A stretch of 9,117 nt of DNA from Oceanococcus sp041619315. GTDB lineage: Bacteria; Pseudomonadota; Gammaproteobacteria; Nevskiales; Oceanococcaceae. Shown here one piece after another: positions 5,409 through 9,117 of the stretch. Positions within the stretch are counted from its first letter, which is position 1, and every line of letters begins with the position of its first letter. Location of the stretch: positions 1 to 9,117 of the forward strand of contig JBFKEC010000128.1 of NCBI GenBank assembly GCA_041619315.1, given 5' to 3'. The notes under the pieces were generated by a model that saw nothing but the letters and a program-made list of their open reading frames with translations, made no database searches and was not told the DNA's origin. The position numbers and the translations under genes were made by a program.

Positions 5409-6312
5409 ATGTCGGCGCCGGGCTGCTGGCGGCGTGTCGCGTGGCCATGTTCTGGTCGACCGCGAAATAGGGCAAGCCCAGGTCTTCCAGCCAGCGCAGA
5501 CCCCGATCGGGGCCCATCAGCATGGCGGTGGTGCTGGCCATGCCGGCAATGATGCAGTCGTCGGCAATCACGCTGACGCTGGCCAGCCCGCGACTGGGCC
5601 AGCCACTGCGGGGGTCGAGGATGTGATGGTAGCGCTGGCCGGCCAGTATGAAGCTGCGCTGGTAGTCGCCGCTGCTGGCAATGGCACCACGATGCAGGGG
5701 CAGTTGGGCGATCGCGCCAGCCTGGCGCGGATGCTGTATGCCGATTTGCCAGGCTTGACCATCCGGATGCGGGCCAAGGATGCGGATATCGCCTGCCAGA
5801 TCGACCAGACCGTGACGGACACCACATTGTTGTAGCCGAGCGGCCGCGCAATCGGCTGCGTATTCCTTGCCAAATCCACCCAGATCAATTTGCATGCCGC
5901 TTGTGGGCAGGCGCAGCAGGGGTTTTTGCCATTCGATCTTGCGCCAGCCAATCAAATCCAGCAGCCCTGCGAGCGTGGCAGCGTCGGGCAGGGTGGCACT
6001 GCGAAAGTCCCAGGCCTGGCGCAATATCCCGGCGCTGATGTCGAACAGTCCGTCGCTTTGCTGGTAGGCGGTATCGGCAAACTCCAGCAACGCGGCGGTT
6101 TCGTCATCCAGGGATAACGCGGCGCCACCGGCGCTGGCATTGATCTGTGCCGTGACGCTGTCATCGCGGTAACGCGAATACTTGTCCTGAATGCGCAGGA
6201 CTTCCTGCTCGGCCGCCTGAGCCGCCTGGCTCGCCTGCTGATCCAGGTAAAAACGCAGTTCGCAGGGGCCGGCCATGGCCGTGAAGCGATGGATGTATGG
6301 CGCTGCGGACAC
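5407..6312 (-). CDS. apbE: FAD:protein FMN transferase (ApbE family)
   Basis: A 301-residue ApbE-like protein, a family that transfers FMN from FAD to Thr or Ser of target flavoproteins. Visible motifs are TAMAGPCELRF (11-21), KYSRYRDDS (44-52), DLGGFGKEYAAD (143-154), SSGDYQRSF (213-221) and YHHILDPRSGWP (228-239). The C-terminal metal-site motif, usually A-D-A-L-A/S-T, reads A-G-M-A-S-T (256-261), so the Asp is Gly. This may mark a subgroup rather than inactivation. There is no signal peptide or lipobox, so it is probably cytoplasmic, unlike lipoprotein ApbE. The start is a GTG at 6312, chosen because the conserved N-terminus lies just after it; an internal ATG at 6276 would cut into that motif. 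No clear ribosome site is seen. It starts 20 bp after hinT on the same strand, a likely operon. No target protein such as NqrC or RnfG is encoded nearby. Confidence 0.88.
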   Translation of the reverse strand: MSAAPYIHRFTAMAGPCELRFYLDQQASQAAQAAEQEVLRIQDKYSRYRDDSVTAQINASAGGAALSLDDETAALLEFADTAYQQSDGLFDISAGILRQAWDFRSATLPDAATLAGLLDLIGWRKIEWQKPLLRLPTSGMQIDLGGFGKEYAADCAAARLQQCGVRHGLVDLAGDIRILGPHPDGQAWQIGIQHPRQAGAIAQLPLHRGAIASSGDYQRSFILAGQRYHHILDPRSGWPSRGLASVSVIADDCIIAGMASTTAMLMGPDRGLRWLEDLGLPYFAVDQNMATRHAASSPAPT

Positions 6313-6332
6313 GTGGTTGGCCGATACGGGGT

Positions 6333-6674
6333 TTAACCTGGCGGCCAGTTGAGGCTGCGCCCGCCAATAATGTGCATGTGCAGATGAAAAACTGTCTGTC
6401 CGGCTTTCTCGCCGTTGTTGATCACCAGCCGAAAGGCGTCACCGTAACCTTCGCTGGCGGCGATCTCGGGCGCAACGCGCATCATATGGCCGAGCAGCGC
6501 GGCATCATCCACTTGCGCATCGCACAGGCGGGCAATGGGTTTTCTTGGCACCAGCAGGATGTGCATGGGCGCAGTCGGGTTGATATCGCGAAAGGCCACA
6601 CACTGATCGTCCTGGTAGACGATGTCGCCGGGGATTTCACCCTCGATGATCTTTTCGAACAGGGTTTTGCTCAT
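6333..6674 (-). CDS. hinT: HIT-family purine nucleotide phosphoramidase HinT
   Basis: A 113-residue histidine-triad protein. It matches E. coli HinT closely along its length: LFEKIIEGEIPGDIVYQDD at 5-23, AFRDINPTAPMHILLVP at 27-43, the NNGEKAGQ segment, and the triad HLHMH (His97, His99, His101) followed by IIGGR. The family hydrolyses nucleoside phosphoramidates and aminoacyl-adenylates as a dimer in the cytosol. The frame is open for 77 codons upstream, but homology begins exactly at the ATG at 6674. The upstream part overlaps the divergent glycosyltransferase start. No ribosome site is evident. It leads a probable two-gene unit with apbE. Confidence 0.95.
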   Translation of the reverse strand: MSKTLFEKIIEGEIPGDIVYQDDQCVAFRDINPTAPMHILLVPRKPIARLCDAQVDDAALLGHMMRVAPEIAASEGYGDAFRLVINNGEKAGQTVFHLHMHIIGGRSLNWPPG

Positions 6675-6753
6675 CGCTGTTACATTCGCCAGAATAGAAC
6701 CTGCGCGAAGGGTGTCGCCATTCGGCCGCAGGCGCAAGTTGAGCAGGGGAATT
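6675..6753. promoter_or_regulatory. Divergent promoter region, hinT and glycosyltransferase
   Basis: This 79-bp gap must hold both promoters if the chosen starts are right. For the plus strand, TTGCTC (6667-6672), 17 bp and CAGAAT (6690-6695) is one possible pair; TGTTACATT (6678-6686) could instead be an extended -10. For the minus strand, TATTCT (complement of 6691-6696) is a weak -10 for hinT. None is strong. AGGGGA at 6745-6750 is the ribosome-binding-like site that supports a TTG start at 6754. Confidence 0.35.
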
Positions 6754-8448
6754 TTGAGAGCTTTTTTTCGCTGGCTGCATGAAACCGATGAGCGCAAGGG
6801 TTGGCGTATTGCCCTGATTGCGCTGGTGGTGCTGAGCGCCGGTTTCGGCTTGCGCGACCCCTGGCCGCCCAACGAACCGGCCCTGGCCTTGATGGCCAAG
6901 CACATGGCCGATTCCGGTCAGTGGCTGATTCCTTATCTCGCCGGGCAGCCATTCGCCGAACACCCTCCGTTCGCGATCTGGTTGCAGGCGGCGTTTTATG
7001 ACGTCATGGGCTCGGTGCGCTGGAGCTTCCTGCTGCCGGCCTTGCTGGCGTCGCTAGGCACCCTGTGGCTGGTCTATGACCTGGCCAGCAAACTGTGGGG
7101 TGCACGCACCGGTCGTCTGGCTGCAACGGCCTTGCTGTGCAGCTTCCAGTTCATGGTGCAGGCGCATCGCGGACACGTTGATGCGGTCCTGATGTTCTGG
7201 ACCACGCTGGCCCTGTATAGCTTGTTGCAGTACATGCTGTTGGAGAACAACCGGCGCTGGCTGACCCTGTCCGGGGTGGCCATGGGCTTCGGGGTGTTAA
7301 CCAAGGGGCTGGGGTATTTGCCGCTGTTGATGCTGGTCCCGTACATCTGGATGTATCGGCAGCAATGGGCATCGCTGCCGCGTGATCGCAGTCTTAAGGC
7401 GTTGTGGCTGGTCCCGGCGTGGTGTCTCATCGTGGTGCTGGCTTGGGCCCTGCCGGCATTGGGTTTTGTGTCGGGCGCCGATGATGCGGCCCTGGATCAG
7501 TTCCGCCGCGAGTTGCTGTTTAACCTCACTGGCGGCACGGAATTGCTCGATGTGGGTGACCAGCGGCCGTGGTGGTATCTGCCGCTGCAAGCGCTGGTGC
7601 TGTGGTTGCCGCTGACCCTGATGCTGCCATGGAAATTCCGCATCTGGCGTGATCGCTTGCGCAGCCGTGATGCGTTGATTGGCGTGCTGCTTGGCTACAT
7701 CGTGCTGAGCCTGCTGGTGTTCAGCGTGCTGCCTGGCAAACACGGGGTGCAACTGCTCAGTTTGCTGCCGGCCACGGCCTTGCTGATGGCGCCCTACATG
7801 GGCGGACTGTGGTGGCGACCTGGTGTACAGAATCTCAGCGTGGTCAGCCTGTGGCTGTTCAGTGCCCTGGCTATCGGGATTGGCATACTCGGCCACGAGC
7901 CCGATCTTTTCGTGGATCTGCTCGAACGGCCGGATGATGTTTCAAACCTGCTGTGGAATTTCCTGCTGACACTTGGGCTGGTGGGGATTGTTCTGAGCAT
8001 TGGATTGCGAGGACGCACCCGTGCGCTGGGCTTGCCCGCGTTTTTCTTCATAGGCTGGTTGCTGCTCGGCTACTGGGCCTACCCAACGCTCAATACGGTC
8101 CGTACACCCAAAGTGGTTTTCAGCGCGGCTGAACAGTATCTGGAGCCCGCGGCCGAGATGGGCAGCTGGAACTGGAGTCCGCAACTGGAGTTGTTCAGTG
8201 GTGAGCGCGAGGTGGTGCGGCTTAAAACACCGCGTCAGGCATTGGACTGGATGGATGATGCGCAGCAAGCACGTTGGCTACTGGTCGATAGCGGTCAGCT
8301 GTCAACCTTGATCGGTAGCGACAGTCAGCCATGGGAAATCCATGCGCTGGGTCGTCGCCATCGGGTTGATTGGGTGCTGGCGCGACCGCTCAGTCCACAA
8401 TTGCCGGATGATGCGCCGGCGGCGCCCCCAGCATCTCGCGGTGACTGA
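6754..8448 (+). CDS. ArnT/PMT-like membrane glycosyltransferase with altered active-site residues
   Basis: A 564-residue polytopic protein of the glycosyltransferase family 39 / ArnT superfamily, which moves a sugar from a polyprenyl-phosphate carrier to lipid A or another periplasmic acceptor. The first helix is about 17-33. The first periplasmic loop has RDPWPPNEPALA (34-45), then SGQWLIPYLAGQPFAEHPPF. Further helices follow, with VLTKG at 181-185 on a cytoplasmic turn. About ten hydrophobic segments run to about residue 445, and a soluble C-terminal part covers about 447-564. In ArnT-type proteins this loop normally carries Asp-Glu, where the Asp is catalytic, and Lys-Pro-Pro. Here they are Asn40-Glu41 and His70-Pro-Pro. 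Asp35 and Glu69 are kept. The start is uncertain: a TTG at 6754 follows AGGGG by four bases, while a GTG at 6712 lacks a spaced ribosome site. The 3' end overlaps the opposing dehydrogenase gene by 59 bp. Family call is firm; activity is uncertain. Confidence 0.85.
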   Translation: MRAFFRWLHETDERKGWRIALIALVVLSAGFGLRDPWPPNEPALALMAKHMADSGQWLIPYLAGQPFAEHPPFAIWLQAAFYDVMGSVRWSFLLPALLASLGTLWLVYDLASKLWGARTGRLAATALLCSFQFMVQAHRGHVDAVLMFWTTLALYSLLQYMLLENNRRWLTLSGVAMGFGVLTKGLGYLPLLMLVPYIWMYRQQWASLPRDRSLKALWLVPAWCLIVVLAWALPALGFVSGADDAALDQFRRELLFNLTGGTELLDVGDQRPWWYLPLQALVLWLPLTLMLPWKFRIWRDRLRSRDALIGVLLGYIVLSLLVFSVLPGKHGVQLLSLLPATALLMAPYMGGLWWRPGVQNLSVVSLWLFSALAIGIGILGHEPDLFVDLLERPDDVSNLLWNFLLTLGLVGIVLSIGLRGRTRALGLPAFFFIGWLLLGYWAYPTLNTVRTPKVVFSAAEQYLEPAAEMGSWNWSPQLELFSGEREVVRLKTPRQALDWMDDAQQARWLLVDSGQLSTLIGSDSQPWEIHALGRRHRVDWVLARPLSPQLPDDAPAAPPASRGD

Positions 8449-9117
8449 TCGGCTGTTTGCCGTCGGTGTCCTTGAGGTCGTAATCCAGCGCCAGTTCGGC
8501 ACCGATATACACACCGCCGGTTTTGTCCATGCGTGCCGGATCTCGGTACAGATGGGCGATCAACTGGCCGGTGAATTCCGGCGTTTCGGCAATGTCCCAG
8601 AACCCGGCATAGGCCTCCGGGGCCTTGTCCATGGCCGCGCGTGAGCGTTCGGTGCGCAGCATGCCCATCCAGATCGAGACACAAGCCACATCAAACGGTT
8701 TGAAGTCCACCGCCATGTCGCGGGCGAACTTGTCGCTACCGGCTTTCTGGGCGCCGTAAGCTGCACCGTGCATGTAACAGTTGGCGCCAAAGGATGAGGT
8801 GAACACCACCAGCCCACGGCGCTTGTCGAGCATCAGCGGGGCGGCCAGACGGGTCGCGATATACGACGAGCGCAGCCCCAAATCCAGAATGTTCACCAGC
8901 TCCGCTGATTTCTCCCAGAACGGGCCTTTGACGATCAGCTCGTCGTGCAGGAAGGTGGCGTTGTTGACCAGAATGTCGACCCGGCCGTGATTGCGTTTGA
9001 TTTGCGCGAACAGGGCCTCGACCTGGGCATCATCAGCGTGGTCGCAGACCACCGGAATGCCGGTGCCGCCAGCCGCATCGATGGCTTCGGCGGTAGCGTA
9101 AATGGTGCCGGGCAGGG
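8390..9117 (-). CDS. DHRS1-like short-chain dehydrogenase/reductase, 5' end missing
   Basis: The C-terminal 241 residues of a short-chain dehydrogenase; the start and the glycine-rich cofactor motif lie beyond the right edge. The visible part opens with LPGTIYATAEAIDAAGG and PVVCDHADD, then GRVDILVNNAT with the NNA motif. The catalytic Ser lies in FTSSFGANC and the Tyr/Lys pair in AAYGAQKAG. The LPGT and CDHxDD patterns resemble the DHRS1-like subgroup. Members are cytosolic NAD(P)-dependent oxidoreductases of mostly unknown substrate. The GTG at 9052 is an internal Val, since the conserved sequence continues in frame to the window edge. The C-terminal tail after VYIGAELALDYDL overlaps the convergent glycosyltransferase gene by 59 bp. 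No terminator is visible between them. Confidence 0.9.
   Translation of the reverse strand, partial: LPGTIYATAEAIDAAGGTGIPVVCDHADDAQVEALFAQIKRNHGRVDILVNNATFLHDELIVKGPFWEKSAELVNILDLGLRSSYIATRLAAPLMLDKRRGLVVFTSSFGANCYMHGAAYGAQKAGSDKFARDMAVDFKPFDVACVSIWMGMLRTERSRAAMDKAPEAYAGFWDIAETPEFTGQLIAHLYRDPARMDKTGGVYIGAELALDYDLKDTDGKQPISHREMLGAPPAHHPAIVD

Noticed and set aside
6762..6768. Run of seven T in the first codons of the glycosyltransferase, as a phase-variable tract or terminator
   Set aside because: Too short for convincing slippage control, with no stem directly before it; the frame after it is intact from the TTG start.
1..9117. A defence system, CRISPR array, phage or mobile element
   Set aside because: All substantial frames belong to metabolic, regulatory or housekeeping families. 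No repeat-spacer pattern, integrase, transposase, reverse transcriptase or toxin-antitoxin genes were seen.

Overview
The window looks like ordinary chromosomal DNA from a GC-rich Gammaproteobacterium. The evidence is a gammaproteobacterial-type GluRS, an OruR/ArgR-like AraC regulator, an E. coli-type HinT and high-GC codon use throughout. I cannot fix the genus; a Nevskiales- or Pseudomonadales-like lipid-metabolising organism is only a guess. No transposase, phage gene, CRISPR array, toxin-antitoxin pair or defence module is visible.

Layout, left to right. (1) Bases 1-181 look like a divergent promoter region. A sigma70-like promoter points left toward a possible gene start at the window edge. 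A perfect 16-bp palindrome (139-154) lies in front of the rightward gene. (2) 182-1521 is a two-gene unit: a PHA-synthase-like alpha/beta hydrolase with a serine nucleophile, coupled by an ATGA overlap to a small DUF2798 membrane protein. (3) A 12-bp perfect hairpin separates this unit from a convergent membrane fatty acid desaturase (1564-2664, minus). (4) A 109-bp divergent region with nested inverted repeats separates the desaturase from an AraC-family regulator (2774-3781, plus), its likely local regulator. (5) gltX (3813-5219) follows 31 bp later, probably from its own extended -10 promoter overlapping the araC stop codon. (6) 5220-5406 is a structured intergenic segment with hairpins, an 11-bp direct repeat and a strong intrinsic terminator. 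(7) On the minus strand, hinT and apbE form a likely operon (6674 to 5407). (8) Divergent from hinT is an ArnT/PMT-like membrane glycosyltransferase (6754-8448). (9) A DHRS1-like short-chain dehydrogenase (minus) runs off the right edge and overlaps the glycosyltransferase 3' end by 59 bp, tail to tail.

Functional links: the hydrolase and desaturase suggest acyl-chain or storage-lipid metabolism, and the AraC protein may sense a related ligand. gltX and hinT are housekeeping. apbE covalently flavinylates proteins. The glycosyltransferase would act at the inner membrane on a lipid-linked sugar.

I found no convincing undescribed system. The observations most worth a second look are substitutions at normally conserved active-site positions (glycosyltransferase D-E to N-E and K-P-P to H-P-P, ApbE Asp to Gly, GluRS zinc-ligand His to Gly), the 16-bp palindrome, and the structured segment after gltX.
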